Source: Hyperoplus lanceolatus
Taxonomy: Eukaryota; Chordata; Actinopteri; Uranoscopiformes; Ammodytidae
Direction: 5' to 3'
Length of the DNA stretch: 64,000 nucleotides
NCBI GenBank assembly: GCA_026929865.2
Contig: CM049396.1
Coordinates: 27,918,501-27,982,500 of the forward strand
Shown here: positions 12,899-24,330 of the stretch, piece after piece
Layout of the letters: each line of letters opens with the position of its first letter
How positions within the stretch are numbered: the first letter of the stretch is position 1
Notes under the pieces: generated by a model
What the model saw: the letters and a program-made list of their open reading frames with translations, nothing else
What the model was told of the DNA's origin: nothing
Database searches by the model: none
Translations under genes and position numbers: made by a program

Positions 12899-13124
12899 TA
12901 CCACGTTCCATGTGTGTCCGTTCCATGTAGACGTTCCATGTGTGTCCGAGAAAAGTACGAGAGACGCAGCAGTAAGGTAAGGCGACGCGCTCCAGAGGTA
13001 GACGCAGGATGTGTGCAGAGGCCGTTATGCTGTGAAGTCAACCCTTTTCACACTTTACTGAACTGAACAAAGTGTATGTGTGTTAACTTGCTTGTGTGGC
13101 TGAATGTCACTGCACACACATACC
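12899..13124 (-). repeat. Inverted partial copy of the 7-kb Harbinger-like MITE end plus its flank
   Basis: Bases 12931-13124 match 6903-7098 in reverse complement: the first 96 or so bases of the MITE, the TTA/TAA junction (13025-13027) and about 97 bases of the same flank. At the truncated side the motif ACGTTCCATGTGTGTCCG recurs in part (12906-12919 and 12933-12948), suggesting a small duplication at the breakpoint. Confidence 0.8.
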
Positions 13125-15391
13125 ACCTGAAAATGTACAACTCTTTGCTGGTCTCACACTTAGCAAAAGAGGGGGAGAGGTGGAATGTAATACTATAAGC
13201 TAATGTAGAGTGCGCCAGAGGTATTTTTTCTCTCTTCAACACCCTGTTAGTGTGCTTCTTCCCATCTGCTGAGAGCAAAACTAAAGCCCTTGATCCTCAC
13301 GAGAGCAGAGCACACAGGTTCAGTTCTGACTAGACTTTTCATTAAACGTCTACACCAAGTCACAGACATTTACAGGAGTGTAGGCTGTCAATGGGGAGGA
13401 AAAAAATACAAATAGGCCTGTAAGTAAACTGAAAATAAAGCTGAATTTACCTTGCCTGAGGGGTTATTTATTTTACACCATGAAACAGGTAGGATATTAA
13501 ACAGCATATGGAGTTTAAACAGGAATGTCCACTATTGATTTTCATGCTTTTACATTTGCTGTAGTAAAGTCTGTAATATTTTCGTAAAAGTGTCTGCTTT
13601 TGGTCCTAATGTTGAGAAGAGACATGTTTCTCAATCGCCATGCTTACCCTTCTGTGAAAGTGAGGGATAAAATACTTTTGGACCCTGACTTTAACACAAA
13701 ATCTATGTAAACGCTCTGAGGCAATATTTTAAAAACCTATTTTCTATTTGTCTTTCATGAACCAGGCCTTGATGTGGATTCAACTCCACAAGTACAGAGG
13801 AAACACATATGATGATAAAACATGAGGTGAGAATACAGTCCCAGTACTCTGTACTTAGCATTGTGTCTCCCTTGGAGAGGGCTGAAATCCACAAGGACGA
13901 AGAGACAATGTTATGATCAAAGGCGGCATGTGGAAAGGTATACAGCTCTCTCAGCTCCGTTTCAATAGCACTCCTATTTTGAACACCTGCATGCCATCCT
14001 TATACTGTATGTTTGTTGTTGCTTTCAGCTAAAAGCTTGAACAGGTTTCCTTTAAGTATCCTCATGAAAATTCACCTCCTAAAAACGGACAGCAAGCGGG
14101 TCAAAAGGTGTCTATAGGAAAAGGCTGACAAAGCTCACCTTTTGGGACGTTAGATGACGAAAAGACACTCCGAAAAACAGCATGCATAGCTGCCTGAGGT
14201 TATAGATAATATTTCCTTGGAAAGAATAGACACTGCCAACTTTGCTCAGTTTCCTAAGATAATTGAAGTTAAATTTGCCATGTTTTTGGCAAGCCAACAG
14301 AGAAAACCAAGAAATTTGGATAAGACCCAAGGTGGGTGAGCTAACACTGCTAATAGGCAGACAAGGTGTCCCGAGTACAACTAAGATAAAGAGCACGAGA
14401 GTTAGGCGGGAGACAGTGTGTGGGTGAAAAAAACTCCTCTGGGTCATTAGGCTACAGACAGACACCTGCAAGTGCCACCCCATCCTTTTTCTCTCACACT
14501 GCCTGGCCAACAGGCACCGGGCGGGAAGGTATGCGGGCATTGAGCCATGTTCAGTGAGCCTGACATGTGCAGGAGATACTATGGTAAATGAAGACACATA
14601 GCAGCAGAGCCGGTGGATATACTAATTGTCCTCCTACGTGTTCAACAGTCCGTCATCATTCTCACCTTGTACAGTAAAACTGACTGGCACATTTATTGCA
14701 AAGACACACAATAGTGGTGCGAAAACCAAAACAAGATATCCTGTCTATTTATTCAGGTATTTGTCTGTGTCCATCTCGTGTTTCCCATTCCGTATAGCTA
14801 GTGATGAACAGTTTACTGTGACATCTCACCCCTAAAGTTCCATTATTAGAGTGCCTGCTGTCATGTAAAGCTGTGATAAGACAATACGGAGCTGCCTCGG
14901 CAACAGCAGCTAAGCGGATTCATCGAGACACATCAGACAAGACAAATAGACCTTGGCTAATGCTGACAGAGCGACCCGGGTGGAGAATTTAGGCAGGCTT
15001 TCAATCATTGGTTTGACAAGTGCGGGACATATTCAAGCAAGAGGATTTCTGTTTCCATGATTCCGAACCCCATAATCCATTTTTGTCCCTGTCAGGTCTT
15101 GAATGACTGATTCACTGGGGCCCAACTGAGAAAGCAAGTCACCTTGGCAACAAATTGTTGATATGCATCTCAAATATCATGTTATTACAAGAGTGAAAAC
15201 AATTCTCGAACGCAGAAGGTGCAGAGATGAAGTGGTTTGCACACGTTTTTCAGGGGTAACAGAGATGTGTTTGCAGGGGTGACATTATGGGAGAAAAAAA
15301 GGTGCCAACAGGAAAGATCTGTAATCACAACTTTTTTAGTTGATCTTTCAAAGTTTCCTATTTACATCCAGCAGATATGGAGCAACATTAA

Positions 15392-15993
15392 AGAGGACCT
15401 ATGATGCTTTTTGACTTTTATGACCTATAAACGTTGTTATGATGATTCATAGTCATGCTTAACCATACTAAATTATCAAATAATGACTTACATGCATTTC
15501 GACATATTCCCTGCTGACCGTCTGGGGTGTCTGTGCAGAGCACTAAACACTATTCTAGCCAGTCGAGAAGTCACGTCTTCAAAGCGGTCTACCCTTTCAT
15601 AATTTGTGACGTCGCATAAAACTTTGTGACGTCTCCACGCGGATGTTTCCATGTATGGTAATGCTGTCACTTCCCTGTTCGCGTCTGCCTCGCGCCCTTA
15701 TAGGTCCATGCTCGCGCTTCCCGCCACTGAAAGTGTTCCGGAAGGAAGGTAACCAATCACAACGGAGTGGGGTTTGCAGGAGGGGGGGAGGGGAGCGGAG
15801 ATGGCCGAAGCACAGGCGGAGGGAGCCGAAGCACACACACTCAAGTGTTGACAGGATGTGCTGGATCGCCAAAATAAGAGAAAGAGCTTCCCGAAAATCT
15901 ACATAGTTTTTTGTGATGTGATTCGTGTCAGGTTGCTCTATAGAAGTGTAAAACAAGAAATTAAGACCAGAAAAGTAGCATAATAGGTCCTCT
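15392..15993. mobile_element. TTAA-flanked non-autonomous DNA transposon (Kolobok-like MITE)
   Basis: Terminal inverted repeats AGAGGACCTATGATGC and (complement of right end) AGAGGACCTATTATGC are flanked by perfect TTAA at 15388-15391 and 15994-15997. The interior is GC-richer with CCAATCA and GATGGCC motifs and a 16-codon ATG frame at about 15800, perhaps a leftover promoter and first exon of the parent element. TTAAAGRGG ends fit the T2/Kolobok type; piggyBac also uses TTAA but usually begins CCC. Confidence 0.75.
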
Positions 15994-18900
15994 TTAATAT
16001 TCATTATGTGACACGTCTTTATCCAATTGGTAGATTTAAGGCCAATATTTGCTCTCTTTTTATCTCTGTTTGGACTATACCATCTCCTGAAGGAAATATC
16101 GGACCTTTTAGCTGCAAAATTCTCCTCTTACTTTTACCAGCCAATTGCTATCTTTGTAGCATGCAGTGGATTCAACAGGGCTTTCTTTAGCTGAGAACAG
16201 CTGCCTGCTGCAGCTATAAACAACCTCATGAGAGCCCTGACTCTGAACCAGAACAGTAAAATGGCGCCCCCACAAAAGCAAAACAAAAATGGGATGAAAC
16301 TCACAACAAAGTTTTGCCAAACTAAAGAAAAACTGCCAATGTGGGTATTAATTTGCTTTGGATTTGTCAGTACGAGAGACCCCTTTCAAGTAGTCATATG
16401 ATCCAATCTTAATATAGAAATGTTTAGCACAACCGCTATGAAGTAAACATTTTTAATTAGAAATATTTCAGTCTAATGTTAACATTTATTAAAAGAAGAA
16501 AAACACATGGCAAAGATATTCACCTGCTTTTGGCAAAGACAACAGTCAACATGCTGTTGTGACAAAAGACCAATGCAAGAAACCAAAATCTAAAATCTAT
16601 TTTATTTATCCTACTAAAGTGTTTCAAACGATTGTGAAGTGCAACGATTTAGGGAATGAATTAGTTGTATGGATAAGACCACCTAATTTGACTGCCACTG
16701 GGTAAATGAGCCGAGGGGGCAAAGTGAGTCCTCTGCAAACAAAACACTCAATGAGTAACATTTGTCCCGCGCAGTGGATCTAAATGATGCCACCAAGTAG
16801 CTTTGCTGCATCACAATTACCTGGCAGTGAGTGTCTCTTTACGCCATTAACATAAGCAAGCTTTTTTGACTTTGGCAAGCTGCTACTCACGGGCTTGAGG
16901 GGTCTTGGGGTGATAGAGAAGCTGCATAAGATATTGTATGAATAAAGATGGTAATGATATGGTGCACATACACTTTCTGCTCTTCTGTTCAGTGAAAATA
17001 AAACGGATGTGCTGCAAGGGGCTAGAATACAGAAAAACACAGAAAAAGGCACTCGTAGGAGTACTATTTAAAATAGACACAGGCGCGTATCCTTCGGTGT
17101 TGCTAGACAAATGGGTTGTTTGGACACAATTTGCACTGTGTGTCTGGTTTGGCTATTTATATATTCTTCCATTTTTTGGGAGTAATTGGGGGAGTGAGCC
17201 ACCTGTATTAAAAGTGCACCTGCACACTCTCTGAAACAACCATCTAACATCTGAGTAGAATATAGGACCTAATCTACCACCATCTATTCCCACTCAAAGA
17301 TGGCACATGGAGTTAAAGGCTTGAGAAGAGAAAGAGCACTGAACAAATAAATAATAACGCTCCGGCAGTATTGCTACAGCAGGTGAATCACAATATGTTT
17401 ACCCAGATGAAACAGTGAGAGACACATAGATTATTTTCTCACTGACTCATTCAGATCTGCAGGTCGGACTTGAAATACAGTCGGCTCGTTTTTGGCTATA
17501 TGTAAATGTATCACTATTGTGGTTAGATACATTCGACGGGAAGGGTGTACTGCAATTATCTTGCTGTAAAAGGGCAACGAAAAAAACATCATAATTCCCT
17601 GTTTTCTAAATCACGGTTAAGCAAACGTAACTAGGACATGCCAATCAAGCTTTACATTTGTCCACACAGTGAAGCAATGTGCATGGAGCTCAAATAAGAG
17701 CTCACCTCGCTATCTAGCCTGTAAACAAAAGCAAAAATACAAGAGCAGACGTATAAGGAATGGATTATAACGTGTGCTTGTCTGCTCGAACGTACAGTAT
17801 ATGGCAAAACAGGAGTACCCTTACAATACTGTATTTACAAAGACAAGGGATGTGTCAACAGTATAGTGCTATTTCTCAGAGTTACAGGGGAAAATACCTG
17901 GAACATACGGAATATGTAGGACCCATTTACAAAGTTCATGTCTTAACATAAATTCTGGAAACTTTAAGAATGCAGCTTGAGACACAGTTTTCACTTATTT
18001 ATGTGCTTCTTAGTGTTAGCATAGACAAGCTAACTACAGCTGATAAAAATCAGCTAGCTGTCATTTCAGCCGACGACACCCAAGATAGTCAGCTAAAAAT
18101 ACGAAGACTGCTTTTGTTTACTTCTGTGTGACATCAAAGACCCATTGTTTCAAATACGGACTTGAGTGATACATCTACCACTGTTAGCACCGTAAGCTGC
18201 TTATGTGGCTTGCAAAGACGGAAAGCTTGACAGGCGGAGTAGTAACAATGGAGACGAATGCAGTAAGTGGGGAATCAAGAATGAACATATAACGATCTGG
18301 TCTACTTTCCGAATGTAGACCCTTCAGTGGAGCTCACCTTTAAGTGAATATCTGTTTATAGTGTGGAGGGAAAGAAATCAAGAAAAGGCACACAGGCTAT
18401 AGAAAAGTGTCAATTCAACCTCCATTCCACCCTCCCTTCTCTCCGGCCATAAAACGCAGTGTAATAGGATTCCTAAGCTTTTCCAGTGACTGCTTCCACT
18501 ATCACACAGGCATTTAAGTGCACTAATCCATGACAAATTGTCTCATCTGATCCATGACAAATCGTCTGAGGGGCCGATAGAGACGGGGAGATGGGGGGGG
18601 GAGGGGGATGAGGGGCTGGGGGAAGAGGCCGGGCACAGAGAGAGTGCTGCTCGGCACCTGAATGATCGGGCAGTTATTGCCTAGTTTTTTAGAAAGGTTG
18701 CTTTCATTACCTCGAAGGGCATGCTGTGTGATGGAAAGTGGGATCACATAGAGCTGATGAGCTCTCCACCTAAGCCCACAGTTTTCCCAGCAATTATAAT
18801 CCCCTGTGGAGGTACATTGTAGGATTTAACTTCCTACTCTTGGCAAAAGGCTTTGTAGAAGCAATGTTAGAAAAAAAAATAGGTCTATTTTTCCATGATA

Positions 18901-20970
18901 CACAAGTGAAGATTGAATCAAATGAAAAAGCATGGATGAAAACATGCCTATAGTGTAATCAGATAAAAGGCTATTCCAATACACAGCCTTGGACGGTAAC
19001 GATTTGCATATGTGTTATGTGTTTATGTGCATGCGATTTAGGCTGTATATATTCACAGGAGCCTATGGCGTCAGTCGGATAACACAATTCCTTTTCATCC
19101 ACTTATCTGACTCATCCATTCAAGTGACTGTAATTTAATTGAATTTTCTTTCAACCATCAATTCTCAGGCTAATTAGTCCACACAGTTGTAATGGGGACG
19201 TTTATAATGCTGACTCAATGGCAGAAACAAAAACACAGACAGCCTTGGTATATTATTTTCCTGTGGGTGGTATGGATGGACCTGCCATTCATAAATATCT
19301 AACACCTCCACAAAATGACTGAAGCGGTAAGATTACTACCAATTTGAATATGATTTGAAAATAAATCTGCTAACTCTGGCTATAGCAATGAGGAGTGTGA
19401 GTACTATGGAAATTAGTTGTATGTTAAAAAAAGGAATGTGCATTTCAGTTTGTGAGCAAGTGAAGCTAATTCCAACATTTGCAAACTCCTAAGAGAAAAA
19501 CCATCAATCTTCTGAGGCAGCCATCCGTTTCGGAGAACGGAAAGCAAGAAAAAAATATTTAAAAAAACAGTAATAATGAATTCTGTCTGTATGTAAAGCT
19601 CCCCTACTTGCCCTATCCTCATTTACCAAAAGACAGCAAGCCTAAATCAAGTTCAAGGTTTGTTTCAACACCCTGCATTTCAACATCCTTGTCAGAATTA
19701 GCTTTTCACAGAAACCCCCAAACCTAAGTTAAAAAAGGGACCTTAGTCGATACAGAGAGCTAAAGTTTTGCACTGCAGTATTTTGACAGAGAGTTTTATT
19801 AAAGCCTGAGATGCATTCCTAAATTTACCAAACACATCCATGCTTATGATCATGCTGCGGTTCCCGTTTGACCATGTGATGCATGTCGGCTAATCAAAGT
19901 AATTTCATGTATTCTTCCACCTCAAAGCATTCTCTACACTGAGGGAGCATCATGGCACACTGAACAATGAGCTCATTTAAACCGCCTTCCAATCATCTGT
20001 GATTAGACTTTACAAACCATAAAAACCTTAAATCAATGGATGGAGAAAAGAAACAGCAGTCCCACTGCATTAGTTATTAGCGTTATTCAGCCATATCCTA
20101 ACCCCTTTTTTTCTGCAGTCACGTGTAACATTTTTTCATGTACAAGCTAAATCAGCATGCCCTTTGGTTGACACTCACACCTGAATCACATTTATTTTGA
20201 TTATGATACAGTACTGTTATGCAATACAGTCGAGTACACTGTGCCGCATTGTCATTATGGCTGACAAATAAATGGCCAGACAAAAGCAACAGATTGCTAT
20301 CAAAGTGAAACAGGCAACTACCGTTGGTTTTACAACCGCACTTGGAACAGGAATCATGTTGCCCTATTAGATCGGGGAGCCTCTTAAACTGCCCTGTCAG
20401 AGTCATAATAAAAACAAAGCAGCCGCTAACGTGTTGTTAAATTCACACACTACCCCTCTGGGTAATGATACATTATGAACATGGCTATACTGTATACATG
20501 CTTCAGCTTAACAAGGGTAAAATAAAGTAGCGTGACTTAACGACAATAGACCGAGTAGTACACAACGCATTAGGGAGCACTGTCATTTTTAACTTTAGAG
20601 GACACACCGGAATGTACAGCACCTTCTGCCAGCGCTGCTCCGACCATGTATTGTTAACACTTTTACTGACTTGTGATGGGAGCACGATACTATACACTTG
20701 ACAAGAATGGCCTGGTTTGTGCAGCAGAGGCATTCTTGGCAGTAAACGCTGCTCGCTGCGTTGGCAGGTGGAGAGAGAGTGCAGAGCCGAGGCTTGTGTG
20801 TGTGAGTGTATGTGTCATGTCACATTCAGCTCATCTGTCAATGTAGTGGATTATTTCTTGAGAGACCAGAATTGGCTGACCGGAATCAGGCTGCCATCAA
20901 TCTTCCAGGCCCGTGCGCTATGCAGGTCACAGGGGAGGCCGTGTGGTAGCAGCAGTGGCTCATGGGAAAG
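15994..20970. other. Unique-looking intronic DNA
   Basis: I see no microsatellite of note, mobile-element end or coding exon here. The part at 18930-19260 is AT-rich with an ATTTGCAT octamer at 19003-19010 and TAATT motifs, the kind of composition seen in conserved enhancers, but conservation cannot be judged from one sequence. Confidence 0.4.
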
Positions 20971-20976
20971 AGAGAG

Positions 20977-21009
20977 GCAGCAGCAGCAGCAGCGGCGGCG
21001 GCGGCGGCG
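20977..21009. repeat. (GCA)n-(GCG)n trinucleotide repeat
   Basis: Five GCA/CAG units run into six GCG units. The frame across it (20717-21073) would give QQQQQRRRRRR, but no splice or homology support exists, so it is not called coding. Confidence 0.85.
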
Positions 21010-21154
21010 CTTCCCCGAGCAGGTGACGAAGCAGTCAGGCAACTCGTTACTCAATCTCCAGCCTCAGCCGTGACTGTGGCGATTTGTCACGGAAGCGTTC
21101 TCCCAAAAAATAAAAAATAAAATAACAATCTTGGAACTTTATCTCAGCAGCCAC

Positions 21155-21160
<6 letters not shown>

Positions 21161-21206
<46 letters not shown>
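21161..21206. repeat. (GT)23 microsatellite
   Basis: Uninterrupted dinucleotide tract. Confidence 0.95.
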
Positions 21207-21208
<2 letters not shown>

Positions 21209-23110
21209 CGTGTGCACTGTCAGCTCACCATTGCAGAGAACAGATAAGCTGATTTTGTCTCAAACATTGTTAGATGCTTCAACAGGCTGGAGGATTACAT
21301 CGGTACCTAGTTCAACATGACCTTCGCTTCACCTCCACGGATATCAAAACACACAGCCCCTTGTCTGTGTATCTTTGTCAATGTGGGATGGTTTGTGTGT
21401 TTTTTCTATCATTTAGTTGATCAAGACATTAAGCCGGGCAGCATTCCAAGATCCACAAAACATTTTTTTCAGGGCATAGTTTTTTTGAAAAACCAACACC
21501 CAATTTTGCTTCAAAGCCTCGTGACTTCTGACTGTCCAAAAGAGAATACAGTAGCTAGAGCATGCCGCATTACATACTGTATGTTTTAATCAAGCAATTG
21601 TAAGATAATACATCAATAATCTCTGAAAAATGGACGGCATGTGTGAGTCCAAGATGTGTGAGACTATTTCTATTAATTTATTTATCAGCACCCACTTGAT
21701 ATTTCTCTATAGCACACAGTATATCAGACATCTTATCACCATCCCTTAGAAACACAGAAAGATGATTTGATTATGGAAAACAGCACAGCAAGAAAGCCAA
21801 TGGATTTTTTTTCAAGGCGAGACATCTCTTTTTTTTGCAACATCCTACATAGACACGGGTCTATTTATATCAGAGGGTTCTGGCCTCAATGAAAGCAGAG
21901 AGCCTCTCAAATTATAAAATCAATTCTAATTCAAATATTCATCATAGCATTTCAATTCAGAGACAGCAGTTCTGGTTAGAGTGGTTAACGCTACTCCACG
22001 GACGAGAAAGATTGATGTCAGTTTAATCCTCTTAGAAAGAACACGATATACAGTAAATAGTACAGTTGCCGTTGCACCAGAAAAGAAAAAAAGAGGAAAA
22101 CGGACAGAGATGTGTTCTCTTTGAGGGCCCAGTTGTGATAGAGCCTTATCCCTGGGAAGCCTGCTGATTGGAATAGGAACATATAACATTTCCTCAACTT
22201 ATGATTGTCAGCACCAATTAAGGCTGTCCTCTGTTACAGTTCATGTAATATTAAACATTTTTTGGGAGTGTATTTGTGTTAAAATCCCCCTGTCACTGAC
22301 TACCAGCCTCAGTGTGAATGCTTCTGTAAACATTTCTCTTTTGATAACCTCTTGGCGACGTTCATCAAAAATGAGTGCCTCTGCCTAAATCATTCTTATA
22401 ACATAAACAAAAAATCGACAGAGTGTGTGGTTATCATCCAGCCTGGACACAACTCCTTTGTGTTGTATGCAATAAGGGCATGGGGCGGGATCAGTTTGAC
22501 AGGAAACCTTCCAGAGAACTCTGAGCCATAAAAGATAGTTATGGCTGGATGACACTTCTAGATCTATGCTGGGGGTGCTTGGAGAGGGTTGGGTGAGGAG
22601 GGGGGGGCGCTCTTATTTCACCTCCCCCCTTCCTACCCTTTGGGACCGCTGCATTATTCAAGAGACACTTACTGAGCCTTGCACTTCCTTGTACATCTTT
22701 GGCACCAAGCTCCACTTGCCAACCAGTCAGAAAAAAACAAAAAAAAAACACAGAAAACTCGAAGCCAGCCTTTAAATATTCATTCGGAGCTCTCTGTCGT
22801 TCATCCCTCGCCCTCTTGTTCCAATTAACGGGATACTTTCATAACTTTTTTTCCCTTTTCTTTATCCATCATAGCTGCAGTATTTTCATGTGTCAGCTCT
22901 TCGGCAGCTACACCAAAAAGTAAGCCAATTCTCCGACATGCTGCTTAAAGTCACCAATGTTCAACACAGGCAAGGAGAATTCAATGCTGGATTTATCCCC
23001 CCCCCCTCTCTTGCTGTGCTTCAATTACTGTCTTTTTGCTTTGCAATGCGAAACACACAAAGGGAACCAAGCAGAAGATAGCATCGATGTCTAACAGCCG
23101 CTTGGCTTTC

Positions 23111-23112
<2 letters not shown>

Positions 23113-23169
<57 letters not shown>
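23113..23169. repeat. (GA)28 microsatellite
   Basis: Uninterrupted dinucleotide tract about 1 kb from the tafa1 exon. Confidence 0.95.
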
Positions 23170-23170
<1 letters not shown>

Positions 23171-24102
23171 CCCCACTGGGTGTGAGGGGTTCAGCTGGGG
23201 AAGTCGCACTCTGTTACAGACTTAAAGAAAATCTTTTCTTTGCTCTCGAAAAAAACCTTTGCCTTCCCTGTAACACTCCCACATACACTATGAGCGATGC
23301 TGGTAAGCTTTTCCATAATCAGAGAATTAGATCCGCCTCGGCGTCTACCCTCCCCTTTTGCCCCTACGGTGCAGAAGGCGTCAGGCTTAATTGCCAAACA
23401 TTTCCAGTGCAAAATAGGGAAACATAATTGTCATTTCCGTCTAAGCCACAGTGATCAAAGCTCCCCTGGCTAAAGCACAGTAATAGGGATTCTTTTTGCC
23501 TCCAGCTTGTCCTATACTCGTACCAGTCTGCCAGCAGGATTCAGAGTGTAGCAGTCAAGAGGTCCTCACCACCGCACACACAAATCATCTCCCTACCAGC
23601 TATCTTGCAGTGTTTGAAGGTCTTTTCTTTGTCTAACAGGGTATCCATGTTCAGATTTTTTAAAAAGTACCAAACTCTTAAAATATATTCAATCTATTTC
23701 TCAATTAATATCACAAAAGGTCTAATGAAATCAGACGTATTTACAGCCCAATATCACAAATAGACATTTGCTTCAGTGGGCTTCACAGTCCTGACAGAAT
23801 ATGACCCTATAAGCTCTACTGAGGAAAATTGCACGGTTAGATAGATTTGAGTATTACTGAATATATTTACGTAACCTGCAATTAGAAGGACCATTATTAG
23901 TCTTTCCCCTTTGCTTATTAACCTGCATGACTGCAGACATGGTGAATCATCATGTTTCAGTACAAATAGCATGACAAATCATTCTGACATACACTGCAGC
24001 AGTCTGTTGCTGTTGCTTTTCAAACAGACAACTCCTGCCCACAACGAGGTGGCAAAGTCCCCGCCCTCTAAACCAGTGTTGTTGTGAGGTACGAAAAAGA
24101 AG

Positions 24103-24106
<4 letters not shown>

Positions 24107-24153
<47 letters not shown>

Positions 24154-24155
24154 AC
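24107..24155 (-). repeat. (GT)22 microsatellite starting at intron position +5 of the tafa1 donor
   Basis: Read on the minus strand the intron starts GTAC and then runs directly into (GT)n to 24107. The donor is therefore continuous with a polymorphic-type dinucleotide tract. UG repeats in pre-mRNA are known binding sites for TDP-43 and CELF-type proteins; any effect on this splice site is inference. Confidence 0.9.
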
Positions 24156-24279
24156 CTAGGGTGAGAATGTCGGTGCGCCCGGGCCGGGCCACATGATGCT
24201 GCTGGATGGTCTGGTAGAGTGTGGCCTGACACAGCAGCAGGAAGCCCAGGCTAATCCACAGGGCCAACAACCAGGACAT
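24156..24279 (-). CDS. tafa1: First coding exon of TAFA1 (FAM19A1), secreted chemokine-like neuropeptide; partial
   Basis: The exon encodes the start of TAFA1, a small secreted brain protein of the TAFA/FAM19 family. Seen: ATG at 24279 (minus) opens 41 codons plus one base, then AG|GTACGT. The protein starts MSWLLALWISLGFLLLC, a typical signal peptide with a likely cut after QA near residue 19, followed by QTIQQHHVARPG. From knowledge of the family, the pattern MSW..LWIS....LLC..., QQHH and RP matches the N-terminus of vertebrate TAFA1 and not TAFA2-5. The exon ends in phase 1 with G, fitting the family's junction before the Gly-Thr-Cys-Glu-Val start of the cysteine-rich domain. Compared with human TAFA1 as remembered, about six residues (RTDILTL region) are extra before the junction. 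The in-frame codons upstream contain no ATG, so this start is the first available. The cysteine-rich exons were not found and probably lie beyond the left edge. Confidence 0.85.
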
Positions 24280-24330
24280 GGTCAGGCCTAGTCTGCAGAG
24301 TGGCACACAGCGGAGGGGGGGAGGGGGGGA
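24280..24330 (-). other. tafa1: Splice acceptor and last bases of 5' UTR of the tafa1 coding exon
   Basis: On the minus strand a C/T-rich tract (24311-24329) is followed by CTGTGTGCCACTCTGCAG and then 13 bases, ACTAGGCCTGACC, before the ATG. This is a textbook polypyrimidine tract plus acceptor. The exon would begin at 24292, so the ATG lies 13 bases into it and an upstream non-coding exon is expected. Confidence 0.75.

Larger units (their letters stand above)
1..24155 (-). other. Long intron of tafa1 (inferred), leaving the window on the left
   Basis: No exon with the family's CC..N.., KCSC or WWC cysteine motifs was found on the minus strand here, and TAFA1 genes in vertebrates have very large introns, so this stretch is read as intron. 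It holds the repeats listed separately plus unique-looking AT-rich DNA. Stretches with no recognised element are 1-1274, 4398-6107, 7633-9030, 9353-12898, 13125-15391 and 15994-20970. Confidence 0.5.

Noticed and set aside
14112-14597. 161-codon minus-strand frame
   Set aside because: No recognisable motif, no good start context or splice evidence; length alone is possible by chance in 64 kb.
20717-21073. 118-codon frame with polyGln-polyArg
   Set aside because: The trinucleotide repeat keeps the frame open; nothing else supports coding.
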